A stretch of DNA of 64,000 bases from Anoplolepis gracilipes (taxonomy: Eukaryota > Arthropoda > Insecta > Hymenoptera > Formicidae), in NCBI RefSeq assembly GCF_047496725.1, contig NC_132978.1, forward strand, positions 9,514,501 through 9,578,500. The letters run 5' to 3'. Every line of letters begins with the position of its first letter. Position 1 is the first letter of the stretch. The notes under the pieces are model-generated. The model saw only the letters and a list, made by a program, of their open reading frames with translations, had not been told where the DNA came from and made no database searches. The position numbers and the translations under genes were made by a program. Positions 1 through 14,601 of this stretch are shown one piece after another.

Positions 1-316
1 TAAAATGTTGAAGATTTAATGAATATGTGTAATAAAAAATACAAAATTTTCTATTATTCGAAAAAATAATATATAAAGTAACACTTGAATATTATTCCAA
101 GTTGATTATTTCACGAAAATTGTACAATATATAAATATTCACAAATATGATTGATATGTTTAAATAATAAAAGTGTTGTATTGAAAAATTGATGTTATAA
201 ATTAATCGAGAGATATATTTTGTTTAGTGCAAAATTTTTATAATAAAATTCTTAATAGTGTGTTTACGTAGTAAATGTCCAATATTTTGAAAATTCGCTT
301 AATTGCAAATATCTAG
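1..316. other. AT-rich non-coding flank
   Basis: This is strongly AT-rich DNA with stops in every frame. It precedes the exon-like segment at 317 and probably belongs to the intron upstream of it. An AG at 315-316 is the likely 3' splice site, although the pyrimidine tract before it is poor. I see nothing else in it. Confidence 0.6.
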
Positions 317-477
317 AATACCGATGCAGAATTATGGTATGTGTCGTATCGGATGCCGTTCACATGCAATGCGGCTATTGTTAATAAAGCTTATGATGTT
401 CTTGCGAGCTCCGGAAAGTTTAATCTCAAACCGAAACTATGTACCAACTTGTGGGCGACGATGTTAATATTCGCAGG
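317..477 (+). CDS. Internal coding exon, product not recognised (partial gene)
   Basis: This 161-base segment stays open for 53 codons in one frame. It is bounded by an in-frame stop whose AG (315-316) can serve as acceptor and by a GTAATA donor at 478. A second possible acceptor is the CAG ending at 329. GC content rises clearly above the very AT-rich flanks. The peptide is balanced in composition: it has ELWYVSYRMPF near its start, a Cys a few residues later, then NKAYDVLASSGKFNLKPKLC and a hydrophobic end (WATMLIFAG). I could not match it to a family. The phase at the donor (two bases of a codon) fits the candidate exon at 590. The + strand agrees with the recursive-splice sites downstream, so it could instead be an upstream exon of that giant gene. 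A second frame is also open here but has a less protein-like composition. Coding status is inferred from the open frame, splice signals and composition; a decayed exon is possible. Confidence 0.5.
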
Positions 478-589
478 GTAATACTATAGTATCTAATTAA
501 CATCATTAATGCCACACTTGATGGATGATGCAATATCATCTTTTTGTCTTACTATGTCATAATTGAGAAGTTAGTTTTAATCGTTTCAG

Positions 590-683
590 CAAGTGTATTA
601 TGAATTTTCTAGATTTAGTCTCATTTTGTCAACATCTTTGTTTATTACAATATTGTAAGTTTTATTACAGTATTGAGAACTGA
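590..683 (+). CDS. Candidate last coding exon with stop, same gene as 317-477
   Basis: The segment follows a good 3' splice site (pyrimidine-rich tract ending TTTCAG at 589). It continues the frame of exon 317-477 across a 112-base intron, a usual insect intron length. The junction makes a Gly codon. The frame then runs about 31 residues, rich in Cys, Leu and Phe, to a TGA at 681-683. An AATAAA begins three bases after the stop, and an A-run follows about a dozen bases later. The protein tail is unlike a known domain and its AT-rich codons make it less convincing than the preceding exon. Alternatively, exon 317-477 splices to a distant exon and this is intron. An internal GTAAGT at 655 would allow a different exon end. 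Confidence 0.35.
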
Positions 684-685
684 AA

Positions 686-691
686 AATAAA
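686..691 (+). promoter_or_regulatory. Candidate poly(A) signal AATAAA
   Basis: A canonical hexamer sits just after the TGA at 681-683, with an A-run at about 704-713. In AT-rich DNA this hexamer is common by chance, so its value comes only from its place after the candidate last exon. Confidence 0.3.
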
Positions 692-2025
692 TAACTGCAA
701 TTTAAAAAAAAAACAATATATTCGAAATTTTTTTCAAAAGTTTAAATTTTATTATATTTTAATCTTGTTCATACCGTACACACAGAAACAGTTTACCGCA
801 ATTTATTGTGATGTTAGTTTTTAAAACTATTGGAATTTATATTAAAGGAACTTACAAAATCCATTATCTGCAATGTGCTTTTTCACAGAATTTGTATGCA
901 CTTTATGCGGGAACGTGTCGCGATGGTACGAAAATTCGTCGATCTCTCAAAGGGCATTTAATTTGGCAGGTTTCGGAGTGAAGTACCGCGCGCGCCAACA
1001 AATCGTTTCGGGCGGACGCTTTTAAATTAATGCGACGCTCGGCGGATTAATTCCCTCTTAAATTAATACCATTATGTACGCGTGCGATTTTCAATGAAAT
1101 TACGCTTTAACGCGATATATCCCGCGTATCGCTGACGCCCAGTCTGAACGCTCTAATGGCCATTTTATATTGATTGCGGAGGCCTTAATTATTCTATCAC
1201 GGAAACGCTGTTTACGATAAAAGCACTTGGCGTTCGTCCCGTTCGCCATAATTTATCCTACGTTACGTTTCCACATCAAAATGTTCATTGTATGATATGG
1301 ACATAACGGACTTTATAATACTCGAAAGTATAAAAATATATTTTCATAATGCATGTATAGTAGATTAACTTGTTAAGGATTTAACTGGTTGTTATTTATT
1401 TCCAAGAGAAACATATGTGTTATGACAAAAGATCGATAAAAATATAACAAGTTATAGAAACGATATATTTACAAGAGATATCATATGTACATGGAAAAAT
1501 GCTTATGAATGTTTTGCGATGAAATATATTGACGCTTAAGAGAAATTAATTTGCGTAAAATAAAAAGAAAATTAAATAATGTGCAACAGAGTTTTGCCGC
1601 AGCATAATTCTCGTGGTGTTTTCGCGTTCAGATATGTAATTTTTTATGAGATACGCTTTCGTACGGTAATCTTAACGTAACGCGATGAAATCTTCAGCAT
1701 GTAACGCAACGCACTCCGCATGCGGGTTAATAGAATACACGCGTCTATAGTCGTATATGCAAGCGGCGCTTCTTCCGCACGATTGCGGTGCAATCTTGTC
1801 CAGCGCGTTTTGTATCTCGATAAAGGCCAGAGAAAAAAAATGGTGCATTTTCATGGGTCTCGGGGGCGAGCTTTGGAAAATATGAACACGTTCACGGTGA
1901 GTCGGTTAATTTTTAACGCGGAGCTACCATCCGTTGACGTATTCCGTCCGGTTCAATGAATGCGGTCTATGGGATTGTACGCTGGGAATTTGCGGAAAGC
2001 GGCAAAGGGAGACACATATACACAC
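692..2025. other. Non-coding: AT-rich spacer and a GC-richer block (about 900-1270)
   Basis: The block at about 900-1270 is richer in GC and CpG and holds several TTAATT/AATTAA homeodomain-type cores, for example around 1024-1075. It could be a conserved regulatory element, but that is inference. Around 1720-1960 short overlapping ORFs exist on both strands; neither looks like a protein. The rest is AT-rich with no feature. Confidence 0.35.
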
Positions 2026-2085
2026 AAAGAGAAAGAGAGAATGAGAGAGAGAGAGAGAGAAAGAGAGAGTGAGAGAGATAGCGAG
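2026..2085 (+). repeat. Imperfect (GA)n microsatellite
   Basis: This is a GA dinucleotide array with AAAG, GAAT and GAGT interruptions. The ORFs crossing it (Arg/Glu or Ser/Leu runs) are repeat translations. Confidence 0.9.
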
Positions 2086-2590
2086 ACTAAGGGGGCTCGT
2101 GAAGGGGAGGACGTGGGTGGATGGTGGATGTCGAGGAGGAGGAGAACGTTTGTTGGTGAATGTCATTCGCTATTGAGGCCGCCGGGTACCAGGGGTCATG
2201 AATGCTTGTCAACGGTGAGATATGATGCGCGGATTACTCCCTCCCCCCCAAACTCCAACATTGGGATCTCCCCTTTTCAACCCTTCCCGTCTCCCAGTCT
2301 TTGCATCGAGCCAAGCGCCGGAGGCAGTCGTCCGTAGCTCGATTAATGCGATGTGAAAATTTGTTAGAAACGGAAGAAACTTGACAATATCATTCGTCAG
2401 ACTTTATATTTTATGATGCTTTTTTTCTTTACTACTTAAAAAGGATTACAGAAATTTTTCTTGTTAAAATTATATAGAGTGAATTGTTCAATAAATAAAG
2501 TAAGAATTTTACAAGGTTTACTTTTACGTGGCTTACGATGTTATTGCTCCAAGCTCTTCAATTCATTCACTGCACTTCGCTCGTGCATTC
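2086..2590. other. Non-coding spacer between purine and pyrimidine arrays
   Basis: The first half is G-rich then C-rich (GGAGGAGGAG near 2133, CTCCCCCCC near 2240), and the second half is AT-rich. No supported gene. Confidence 0.5.
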
Positions 2591-2625
2591 TTTTCTCTCT
2601 CTCTCTCTCTCTCTCTTTCCCTCTC

Positions 2626-2681
<56 letters not shown>

Positions 2682-2682
2682 C
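2591..2682 (+). repeat. (CT)n microsatellite, interrupted
   Basis: About 90 bases of CT dinucleotides with TT and CC interruptions. Overlapping ORFs are poly(Ser-Leu) artefacts. Confidence 0.95.
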
Positions 2683-5600
2683 GATTCTATTTCGCGTCTT
2701 TCTAGCTATTCATCTCGAAGTGCTAGTCACCACCCATCGCGCACGTGTTCGCGAGAACGTCGATAGACTGGAAAGGGTTTTCTCCTGTAAGACGAGTGGT
2801 AAAGGTCTTTCTTTCAGTTCCTTTTCGAACTCGTGGAAATCTCTCTATCGTTGCACTCTACGTGTGTATTCGTTTTTCCCACTGCCCTTCGATACCGCAC
2901 GCTTTAAGATCGTCTAGAAGGCAACGTGCCACCTTTCGAGTGGCCATTAGAAACGTGAGAGGTAGACGGTGTGACTCGATGAAAAGCAAATACAGGAGAG
3001 TGCGCCGAAAGAAAGTGGGCCCGCATACGATGAAATATACGGAAAAATATCGTAGAAATTCAATAGCGTAAATGGAGGAACAGCCAAAGGGTTTTGCTTA
3101 ATAAATAAATAGCCACGTATTGTATAACTTAAAATATACACAAAAATGAGTTAATTGGTATAAAAAAATTAATTTTCCATTTTTTCCAATCAACGAGAAG
3201 TTAAACTTTATCTATTTCTCGATAAGATCCTTTCGAAAAGGATAAGATTGTTACTACAAACGTGAAGATTTATATTATCAAAGAGCCCCGATACGCTCTG
3301 CTAGCGATCGTCTTACGAGCGACGAGCCATTTTCCCAAGAGCGCATTAGGTGGAATTCAGATGAAAGCAAACACGCGGAAACGTATTACGCGGGAGAAAA
3401 AGCGAAAGATACAGAGCGTCGAGACAGAGAGCGAAAGGTCGAAGGAAAAGCCGCCGTGTCGGGAGGCTCGTGAAAGAGCACGTCGGTGAAAGGGGTAGCG
3501 CGACGAATGGAGGCTAAGGAGAGGGAAAAGGAGCACAGCACGCGCAGGAACTTAGTAGTCGAGGAATGTCGACAGAACGGAACGCGTACGAGGTTGAGGA
3601 AGGAAGGAAGGAAGGCTTTCCATCAGGCAAATTGAATAGCATTTGCAGGCTGTTTCGCCGGTAAACAGGCGGATGATAGATGATACCACGGGTCCCCGTC
3701 GTCTCCTCTTCTTCTTCCGCTAGTAACTCTCGGTGCACCTTTGCTCTCACGATTTCTCGCATCCTCCGCGATCGTTCCCTTCTACCTCTTTATCCTTTTG
3801 ACGGTCGAATCGCAAGGGGAAAGGAAAACGCGTTCGTTCCACTGCTCTTGAGATAACTTCGTGGTCGATGCGACGACCTATCTGGAAGTGTCATCTGAAG
3901 AAACCATTCATCAAGCAGCCGCAAAGAACTTAACGACAGAACGGAAATCGATCGCGACCTGCGGCATTACGCCCTGCCGTATAATTTTTCGATTATTATG
4001 ATTTGACTGCTTATTAAAAAAAAATTCTTTTTGTTTGATTGTCATTTAAGACCTTGATATTATGGAACGTGTTATCTGGATTGGTTGATTAGTAATAAAT
4101 GAATATGGATATTATATCGTACAAGACAATGATGCTTTAATTATAGCAAAATATATTTTGGAAATATCAGAAAGAAATATCAAAGTTTAACATATGTAAA
4201 TTATTAATGGATTTTTATCTATATACAGTTTAATACAATACAGACAACTATCTTATTCATTTCTGCATATTCTATGAAAAAATATAAGGAAGAAATATGA
4301 ATGCTCTTTTTACATCATAATCTTTTTATTATAATAAATATTAAATTTCGTTATGAATCATATGTGGCTTTTATTCAAAAAGTATTTTGTAATGTGCATC
4401 AAAAGAATTTTAATTATAATTTTTAATTATGTATATTTTTATAATATATATATTTTTAAAATTAAACGAGAGAAACGAATAGCATTGTGACAACATTATA
4501 ACGTCAAAAATAGGATATTTAATTTTTTATAAAAATATATATGCATGGTGCTTATTTTGCACCATCAGTTATGATGTAAAGAATGTTTTAGGCAACAAAA
4601 AATTAAAATTTGATACTATATCTTTACTATTCTGATATATACTTCTTGATATAATTATTTGTAATACTGTTAGTATTTTAACAGTTTTTTATTATTACAT
4701 ATTATTAACTAGTTACACAAGATTTGACAATTTAGCTGAAAAATAAATACTAAAATAAATCGGAAATTATTATGAAATTGTAATAAATTAAATATATTGT
4801 TTAATTAAAAAAAATTATTTTTGCATAGATTCGCATGATGGAGTATGGAACTGAATGTGTAAATATCGCATCTGCTCATTAAAAAACTAAAACGTTTCAT
4901 GTATCTGAGATACAGTTACGTTTCGGGCAAGTAGTTCTCCTTTAATTAACTGTCACGAACAACTGCATGTAACCCAATTTTTTAATTTATAAATGATGGC
5001 ATAAGAGATCAATAGAGATATAAGTCAGTTGCACGACAAAAGTAATGGCTAACACAAAAAAAATGGTGTCACATGTTAATAATAAAATGAGAAGTTCGAT
5101 ACGCGAGACTGAAGTTTGTAAGAGAAGTTTCTACAACACTATCGCTGTGTTACAATGCGTTTACTGTAAATGTATACGTAAACGTTTGCTTTCGATCTGG
5201 TAGGGATTATACACTGTGTAAGTAACATGTTAACATCGAGGTTGTAATCTCTTAATATATGTCTAAAATTCATGAATTCAAGAGTTTTCGCGAAATGAAG
5301 TGCAAACCTGTATGCATCTCGGTGTGACCAGTATAAGCAGATAGCATAATATATTCTTCATACGAAATACACGCGACATGGACATACCGCGAAATGGTGT
5401 TTACGCGGCCGCATGTCGACGATGCAGGCGCATAAGCATAAGGTATGCATGAATGTGTGTTGAGTTATAGCATAGTCGGTTATGAAATAACCATAGGACG
5501 AAACTTGATAACATACTTTCTATCTGGGACATAGCGGAGCTGCCGAGTTTCTTTCCATTTACGGGAAACTTTTAAAATGCGTCAAATTTTCTTGCATTTT

Positions 5601-6254
5601 CCGCCTCGGGAATGACTAGTCGCCAACGATTCATCGGAATCTTGATTTTTCATCTCGGGTGCAGATAGTAAGATCGTTTCATAGTATATATAAATATATA
5701 TATATATATACTGAAAAAAATATTTTTTTCCCACAGCTATTAAAAAAATTTTTTACTCTGATATTCGCGCTTCTTTACATTATCTTATTGCTACAACTAA
5801 CGCGTTGCATGTTTTCACGAATGCTTATTATGCTTTGCTAATCCTCGAGGTGGGAATACGTTTTGAGAAACGGCGTTACTTAATAAAAGAGAACCCTCGA
5901 GAAGGCACAGGAAATAAGGTGGCGCTAAGTAATGGTGCTACGAATTTTCTGACAAAGTTTTCTTCATTGTTTAATTATAAAAGTTGTTCATAATGTAGAA
6001 GCTTGATGGAAGGTTAGACAGTTCGCCCCCTGTTTTCGTGGTAATTCCCAAATTAATTAAAAGAAAAGCTCTTTTCGTTTTCCATTTCTGCGTTCCTCCT
6101 CTTTAAAAAAAGTCTAAAGGTCTAAAATGAGAATGCGAATTTTTATTCGATAAAATTTTTACGCATATTTTTATTTTATTTCAACGTATCTACATATATA
6201 TTTGAATCCAATAGAATAAAATAATTATTAATATTTATTATATACGCAAAGTAA
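2683..6254. other. Non-coding stretch, probably intronic
   Basis: From about 2690 to 3960 the DNA is GC-balanced, with a purine-rich part (3360-3620) and a pyrimidine-rich part (3690-3800). From about 3970 to 4850 it is very AT-rich. From 4850 to 5660 it is mixed. A (TA)n run lies at about 5684-5711. Small ORFs show no domain or splice support. I find no RNA gene or element here. Confidence 0.5.
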
Positions 6255-6283
6255 TTATTTCTTTTTGTGTGTTTCAGGTGAGT
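6255..6283 (+). promoter_or_regulatory. Recursive splice site (ratchet point) 1
   Basis: A pyrimidine tract (TTATTTCTTTTTGTGTGTTT) leads to CAG ending at 6277, and a GTGAGT donor follows at once from 6278. The acceptor and donor abut with no exon between them, which is the known signature of recursive splice sites in long insect introns. A spliceosome could join the upstream exon here and re-use the regenerated donor. It is on the + strand, like the second site at 45118, with which it shares TGTTTCAGGTGAGT. The call rests on the motif; splicing itself is inferred. Confidence 0.65.
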
Positions 6284-6341
6284 TTTACTGTCATATAGCA
6301 GACTATGGTTTGTAGATATTAAACTGAATAGACTGAAAATG
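6278..6341 (+). other. Candidate RS-exon (64 nt) behind recursive site 1
   Basis: Between the recursive 3' splice site and a strong downstream donor (AATG|GTAAGTG at 6341|6342) lie 64 bases with a stop in each of the three frames. In the RS-exon model such a downstream donor helps define the recursive acceptor, and inclusion of the exon would truncate the protein. It could instead be a 5' untranslated exon or an unused cryptic exon. Confidence 0.45.
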
Positions 6342-10055
<3,714 letters not shown>

Positions 10056-10056
10056 T

Positions 10057-10091
<35 letters not shown>
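10056..10091 (+). repeat. Short (GA)n microsatellite
   Basis: A GA array of about 36 bases with one AAAG interruption. Confidence 0.9.
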
Positions 10092-11401
10092 GGGTTGAGT
10101 TTAGTTAAAACATGTATGTATGTTTGTGAGAGCAAATGTGAGGAAGTGGGAAAAAAGAGGGTGTGCATAATGCAGGCATGTCACTTATATTGATTGGCTC
10201 GTAAAACCCGCGGGAAATGTTGAAATCAATCGACAAACAATATTCGAATAGCTTGAGCTTGCATCAAAATAACAGTAGTTTTTAATATTTTAAATAATAA
10301 TAAAAATTATAAATAATAAAAAATTTTAAAAGCGCACACACAATTAACAATAAAAATAATATATCCATCACAACAATATTTGAGAGGAACCATTTTGCAA
10401 TTAAAAATCATGAAATAAAGAAAATATATGAGTTTTTTATTTTTTACTTGAAAATTTTTATTAAATCAATTGTGATGTCCAGAGGCTCAACTACGTTTCT
10501 TTTCTAAATATAATTTTTCATGAAATATTCAAGATTCATCACGAAAGGAGAGTTGAAAATAAAATATCGCGAGTAAATCGAGCGCGGTAGTCCTTTCTAA
10601 GATCACGAATTGTCACAGTGCATTTTTCACTCTTATACTTCCCGAAGGCCATTACGATATACTTTGCGCGACGCGGTGCGATGCTTTTGCGGAGCAAGGA
10701 ACTCCAATGAGGAGGTTGTTCCGCTGCTTTATGACGCGTGAATATCTGGCGGTCCTCTTTCTCTCTTTCTCTGTCTATCTCACCTTCTCTTTACCCATTC
10801 CCTTCTAGAACCGGCTCACTTCTATAGTCTTAAGATCTGGTACAATATAGTCAGAAAGAGATCTCTCTCCTCTCTTATTCCATACTCTTTTTCTTCGCTC
10901 GGTTAGTAGATGGAACGACGAACCATTCTGCCTTTCCACTCTTCCTTCCCAAACAGCGAGAAAGAAAGAAGGAAAGATGAAGGAAGAGGCGAGAGAGTTT
11001 CTTAAGAGAGGAGCGGATAGGGTTTCGCTTTAGATCGCCAGCCGTGGTTAGGTAAAGTTCGGATAACGCCTCAGGTTACCTTACCATCTCACCTTCGGTG
11101 CGCTACCAAGGATTTCAGGGAGGCCGCAGAAGCTTCGCTCTTCAACAAGCCGTACACGGTACCCAGACGACAGGATGACGCTACCGCCATTAGGATCAGC
11201 TCCTACTTTTCTCACTTCGTCTTCTTTTTTCGTCATTCTATCGATGGCACTTTCAACGAACGAAATTTGTCGAAGGATTTATTCCGTCTAGCTGGTCATT
11301 TCGGAATTTTTTATCGTGGTACTTTAATGAATTTTTAAGCTAATTCCTGTGAGCTAATTTTTCAGAATATTTGAAATACGAAATTTTTTTTTGACAACTC
11401 T
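10092..11401. other. Non-coding spacer
   Basis: AT-rich from about 10250 to 10500. After that it is pyrimidine/purine-biased and GC-balanced (about 10560-11300), including a CT-rich part near 10755-10800 and an AG-rich part near 10960-11020. No supported gene or element. Confidence 0.5.
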
Positions 11402-11841
11402 TATAATATTTTACGTATTTCGCAATCGCTTATTACATATTTTAACGGGTTAAAATTGATCGTGTAGTATAATGTGTACGTACACATATTATTGTAACGA
11501 GAAAGAGAGAGTGTGTTATTTTGACGCGTTCGACTTTGAGGTGACCCGGCGCGAGTCGACGACGCAAACGCCAGAGTGGGGGTACGCACTATTACTATGC
11601 CTGCCGAAATCGGAATGTATTCATTGTGATCTCGGCAGGTGTTGTAATAGCACGTAGCCGCATACCCCCACTCCGCCGTGTGCGTCGTCGACTCGTGCGC
11701 GATCACCTCAAAGTCGAACGCGTCACAATAACACAGTCTCTCTTTCTCGTTACAATAATATGTGTACGTATTATACTACATGATCAATTTTAACGCGTTA
11801 AAATATGTAATAAGCAATTCCGAAATACGTAAAATATTATA
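11402..11841. mobile_element. 440-bp foldback (inverted-repeat) element
   Basis: The two halves are reverse complements of each other. The ends read TATAATATTTTACGTATTTCG on the left and its complement on the right. Inward, matching segments include the TGTACGTACACATATTATTG region, a GA/CT run, the GACGCGTTCGACTTTGAGGTGA block, a GTCGACGACGCA block and a GGGGGTA block. The centre near 11610-11640 is a short loop. Small ORFs on both strands are translations of the arms. It carries no transposase, so it is non-autonomous, or it could be an inverted duplication that forms hairpin RNA when transcribed. I could not define a target-site duplication. Confidence 0.85.
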
Positions 11842-12120
11842 TAATGTAACATTGTAGAACAGTTACGCCTATTTAGACACTACTATCCCTTGCATCTTTT
11901 ATTCACGCAACGACGGCAAGGAGGAAGAGTGTGCTCCCTTTCTCGCGAAAACAATACGCACTATATCACGTAATAAAATTTGACGCGTTGAAATATATTA
12001 TGAAATGATTCTAAAATACGTAAAATTTTTTAATCTTTTACTTTAAAATGATACTATTTTTATACTATTTTATTTTTTTAAAGAAAAACACGTAAGTCAA
12101 TTCTCGAAATTAATAGTTTT
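11842..12120. other. Spacer with a partial copy of the foldback arm end
   Basis: At about 11970-12035 the order TTTGACGCGTTGAAATAT, then AAATACGTAAAAT, matches the right end of the preceding foldback in the same orientation, with several differences. It looks like the remnant of a second, older copy. The bases between (about 11850-11965) have no clear partner. Confidence 0.55.
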
Positions 12121-12843
12121 ATATATATGTCGTAGGCAAATGGTTATTTTAGGAAAATAGCTTTTGACTAGACAAATGCTATCTGGCTGGCCACATGGCT
12201 TTTGCCCGTTTATTTTTATGTTTCAATGCTATTTGACTGAAGCGCTGTTAGGCAAATGGCTCAACGAAGGGTGCATCGATGCATTCAGTATTTGTTTTGT
12301 AAGATTATGAATGAAAAATTATAAATATAGTGTAAGAGTTTGGACATAGGTTGAATTAAGATTTTACATTGAAATTTCCACACAGTACTGTCAGTCTTGG
12401 TAGTTTCTACGCTCTCAAGTTTTGTTATATTTTTTTATGGGGACGGGGCTTCGCCCAGTCCCTCTATGCACTCCTATTTAAGCGTTCTTTTCTAGCATGT
12501 ACATACTAGAAAGTACATCTTGGGAAAAAAACGCTTAGATGGGAGTGCATAGGGGGACGGGGCTTCGCCCCGTCCCCATAAAAAAATATAACAAAACTTG
12601 AGAGCGTAGAAACTACCAAGGCTGACAGTACTGTATGGAAGTTTCAATGTAAAATCTTAATTCAACTTATGTCCGAACTCTTACACTACATTTATAATTT
12701 TTTATTTTGAATGCATCGATGCACGCTTCGTTAAGCCATTTGCCTAACAGCGGTTTAGTCAAATGCTGTTTGCCTAGGAAAATAACATTTGCCTACTCAA
12801 AAGCTATTTTCTTAAAATAACCATTTGCCTACGACATATATAT
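12121..12843. mobile_element. 723-bp near-palindromic foldback element
   Basis: The element folds on itself almost end to end. The ends read ATATATATGTCGTAGGCAAA and its complement. The outer arms carry repeated GGCAAATG and AAAATAGC motifs. The middle arms hold a GTGCATCGATGCATTC block and a segment ending in AACTTGAGAGCGTAGAAAC on the right. Near the centre, two GC-rich hairpins (12439-12462 and 12553-12577) flank a loop with TACTAGAAAGTACAT. The arms differ by point changes and one rearranged stretch near 12180-12220. There is no coding capacity, so it is a non-autonomous element or a hairpin-RNA locus. Its flanks are TA-rich, which hides any target duplication. Confidence 0.88.
12553..12577 (+). 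repeat. Perfect GC-rich hairpin inside the foldback
   Basis: An 11-base arm GGGGACGGGGC, a TTC loop and the exact complementary arm. The partner copy at 12439-12462 has decayed by one change and one lost base. Its G+C content contrasts sharply with the AT-rich element around it. Confidence 0.85.
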
Positions 12844-14333
12844 GTGTATATGCTATAAGGCTTATTTTATTCTTCGTAAATTTGTTAAATAAATATATGA
12901 TGTATATTATAAATTTTATATGTCAGTAGCGCTAATAATTTAAATATATCAACACAAAAAATTACGGAAAGTCTGTTCAGTTCTCTAGGGCACTATATAG
13001 AGAAAATGTACATATATTTTTCGTCTTCCGGATCCTCTGGGAGACTGCGATCTCTCTACGTTGACGAGACTAGGTACCCACTTCACCTATGTCTCTCGTA
13101 TATCCCCTCTTGCTGCTTTTTCGCACACAGAGATATGCACTGAACGCGCGCACGCACGAGTTTCGTCCTTTCATATAAATGACGCCACTTAGAGATTAGG
13201 CGCACGGGGGACTTGGCAGAGAGGTATTTTCCCTGCCTACGTCGCGGAAAATGGCGCGAGAGTGAGTTTCATCCTACCGGTACTCGTCGTCGACTCTTCT
13301 CTCTGAAACAAGACTGAATGAGTCTCGACACGGATCATATTTAACCGATGACATTTCCCATGTACTTTTATACAAACTCGAAAATTATGCATATAAACGC
13401 ATATAATCCGCGAGAATATGTGAATAAAGCAGTCAACTTTCGATAAAGCGCTTTTCTATCGTGTTACAATAGGAATAAATGTAAGAACGAGATATAATGG
13501 TGACATTTCTCTTGGAAAATCATTTTTAATGCTCAATTTTTTGCTCTATTAATACTTTGAGATTAAGTTAGTAAAAGACAATATTTAATCTTGTATTATT
13601 TAACATAATTCGCGCAAAATAGATCCAGCTAACATTTAAATCCGTTCATAGTACGAATCATATTTTTTGTACAATTTTATGCTCCAATAAGAAGATCCGA
13701 ATGCTCGATCTTTTCCTGTCGACATGCTCAATCGACTTTCCGGAAACGAATGGCTCGTGTCGGCGCATAATTCTCATGGGCAATGGCGCGCAACACGAAT
13801 CGTTTGGTAAAAATTTCGTGAAACTTGAGTTGCATCCCGCAGTTCTTGTCGTGTCGCTAATTCTCCCTTACAGACACCATGCGTGTGCATAATACCGGGT
13901 GGAATTAGTAGCGCGGTGAAAGGGGTCAAAGCGGAATTGTGAGCAACACCGAGCGTGCGATCCAGGAAAGGGATAGGATAGCGCGCTAATTTCTCGCTTC
14001 GCCACGGAAACGGTGCGAATTCGCGATAGGTATGCGCATATATATACCTGTATGTGTATATGCCTATGTAAATGTCCCTAGATTGATATAACGTAATGAG
14101 GAAGAATGTGTATTAATATGATTGGCATATCTCTTAAAAGAAATTCATAATGCGTTTCACACATGTATTACAAATCAAGTTATTATGCTTTTAAGATGGA
14201 AAATATGCGAGCACTTGTGACATGGAAACAGGGTATAGAGTAGGTATACTCGCAACAAAAAAAAACCCTCGTGTGTGAAAGAAATTGAGATAGATTCAAA
14301 ACTTCTCACGTGACAGTGGGTTATCCGCGTATC
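12844..14333. other. Non-coding spacer
   Basis: AT-rich to about 13010, GC-balanced from about 13020 to 13340, AT-rich to about 13690, then mixed. A 63-codon ORF at 13701-13892 has no domain support. No element or RNA gene is recognised. Confidence 0.5.
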
Positions 14334-14338
14334 ATATA

Positions 14339-14386
<48 letters not shown>

Positions 14387-14406
14387 TATATATATATATA
14401 TATATA
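14334..14406. repeat. (TA)n microsatellite
   Basis: A TA dinucleotide array with ATGTATA and ACACATA interruptions. It accounts for the Tyr/Ile run in a - strand ORF that crosses it. Confidence 0.95.
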
Positions 14407-14556
14407 AGTGTATGTATATCATGGAAGTTTCTGGAAACTAGGATATTACCCAAGATGGGAATTGCTGCGGAGGAAGATAGAAGACACATCTCAATTTCTT
14501 TCTCGATGCACGTGCATATTTTCAGTCTCCGAGTAGAAAACTCTTTCTTTCTGTAT
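14407..14556. other. Short spacer between TA and CT arrays
   Basis: Mixed DNA with no feature. Confidence 0.5.

Positions 14557-14600
<44 letters not shown>
14557..14600 (+). repeat. (CT)n microsatellite
   Basis: A CT array of about 40 bases ending in a T-run. Confidence 0.95.

Positions 14601-14601
<1 letters not shown>

Noticed and set aside
1720..1959. 79-codon + strand ORF with an antiparallel ORF
   Set aside because: Both strands are open over much of the same bases and neither shows a motif or splice support.
2461..2917. ORFs with long Ser/Leu runs
   Set aside because: Translation of the (CT)n array.
4542..4566. Short hairpin ATGGTGC / GCACCAT
   Set aside because: The stem is only about eight bases and stands alone; expected by chance in this much DNA.
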